Below, one piece after another: positions 5,359 through 5,633 of a stretch of 5,633 bases of DNA (its first letter is position 1; the number at the start of each line of letters is the position of its first letter). The stretch spans positions 1-5,633 of the forward strand of contig DAOUVA010000327.1 in NCBI GenBank assembly GCA_030667885.1, written 5' to 3'. This DNA comes from Phycisphaerae bacterium. GTDB taxonomy: Bacteria > Planctomycetota > Phycisphaerae > Sedimentisphaerales > Anaerobacaceae. The notes beneath the pieces were generated by a model, which saw only the letters and a list, made by a program, of their open reading frames with translations, had not been told where the DNA came from and ran no database searches. The position numbers and the translations under genes are program-made.

Positions 5359-5401
5359 AACAAGCTTGTTTCGTGAATCCTTGTTCGCCGAACGTACGAA
5401 A
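5359..5401. repeat. Palindromic spacer after ilvC
   Basis: A perfect 12-bp palindrome, AACAAGCTTGTT, lies at 5359-5370. It is followed by TTTCGT (5369-5374) matching ACGAAA (5396-5401), with GTTC/GAAC (5383-5386 with 5390-5393) inside. The elements overlap by two bases, so they are alternative folds. No T-run follows, so termination is uncertain; transcription may continue into the lipoprotein gene. Confidence 0.4.
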
Positions 5402-5419
5402 GGCCAGAGGGAAGATGTC

Positions 5420-5633
5420 ATGGGACGGATAAAATCAAAGCAAATCAGGACGGTTTATGTGTGTATCTTCGCAGCTTTGGCTGCGGTCGTTTTGCAGGCG
5501 GGCTGTTCGACCGTGAGCCCATGGACGAAGGCCCGGCATCGTTCCCGTCAGGCGAGGCTTTCAGCACCCTATGACAGGATAGTAGTAAAGCAGAGCATCA
5601 TTCAAAACACAGTGCCCTTGATTCAAAGGCAGA
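5420..5633 (+). CDS. N-terminus of a putative lipoprotein, 3' end outside the window
   Basis: The ATG at 5420 opens a frame without stops to the window end (71 residues). GAGG at 5407-5410 is the ribosome site, 9 bases upstream. Residues 1-10 are basic (GRIKSKQIR), residues 11-25 are hydrophobic (a VYVCIFAALAAVVL core), and a lipobox-like LQAGC puts the lipidated Cys at C29. Gln at position -3 of the lipobox is unusual; Leu at -4 and A-G before the Cys fit. The mature part is basic and rich in Arg, Gln and Ser, and I do not recognise it. It lies 65 bases after ilvC on the same strand and may be co-transcribed, though nothing suggests a link to amino acid synthesis. The ATG at 5415 gives only a 5-codon frame and is rejected. 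Confidence 0.75.
   Translation, partial: MGRIKSKQIRTVYVCIFAALAAVVLQAGCSTVSPWTKARHRSRQARLSAPYDRIVVKQSIIQNTVPLIQRQ

Overview
This is a bacterial window. Four genes are recognisable with confidence, one leader ORF is only a candidate, and each end is cut inside a gene. The core is a branched-chain amino acid operon, ilvB-ilvN-ilvC, on the + strand. Left of it, on the minus strand, is a small NifU-like Fe-S protein gene. The left edge holds the C-terminal end of a large ABC-type ATPase, and the right edge holds the start of a lipoprotein gene. The lipobox signal fits a cell with a lipoprotein-bearing envelope. The protein style (class I short KARI, IlvB with a Lys/Ser-rich tail) would suit a planctomycete such as Phycisphaerae, but that is a guess without database support.

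Layout. 1-891: 3' end of an ATPase gene, more A-rich than the ilv genes and possibly accessory or defence-related. 892-1139: convergent intergenic stretch with small hairpins, one of them a weak terminator candidate. 1140-1409 (minus): nfu-type gene with its own RBS and extended -10 promoter. 1410-1866: divergent regulatory region. It carries a perfect-consensus sigma70 promoter (TTGACA-17-TATAAT) facing right, then a leader of about 265 nt rich in inverted repeats. This leader contains a 44-codon ORF with ten Leu/Val codons among its first 24 codons and none after. 1867-3597: ilvB. 3625-4113: ilvN. 4114-4349: a 236-base gap with a second promoter and a stem followed by six T's. 4350-5354: ilvC. 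5355-5419: palindromic spacer. 5420 to the end: lipoprotein N-terminus.

How it works together. IlvB (catalytic) and IlvN (valine-sensing regulatory subunit) form acetohydroxy acid synthase, and IlvC converts its products to dihydroxy acids on the way to Val, Leu and Ile. The leader looks like a place where branched-chain amino acid supply could be sensed. IlvC appears able to be transcribed on its own as well.

The observations most worth checking are: (1) the Leu/Val-rich leader ORF and the folded ilvB leader; (2) an IlvC cofactor loop that has lost the Arg and Ser residues that bind the NADPH phosphate; (3) a HypB-like CxxCGC metal-binding tail on the Nfu protein; (4) an ATPase whose H-loop histidine is replaced by lysine. 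No wholly new multi-gene system is visible.
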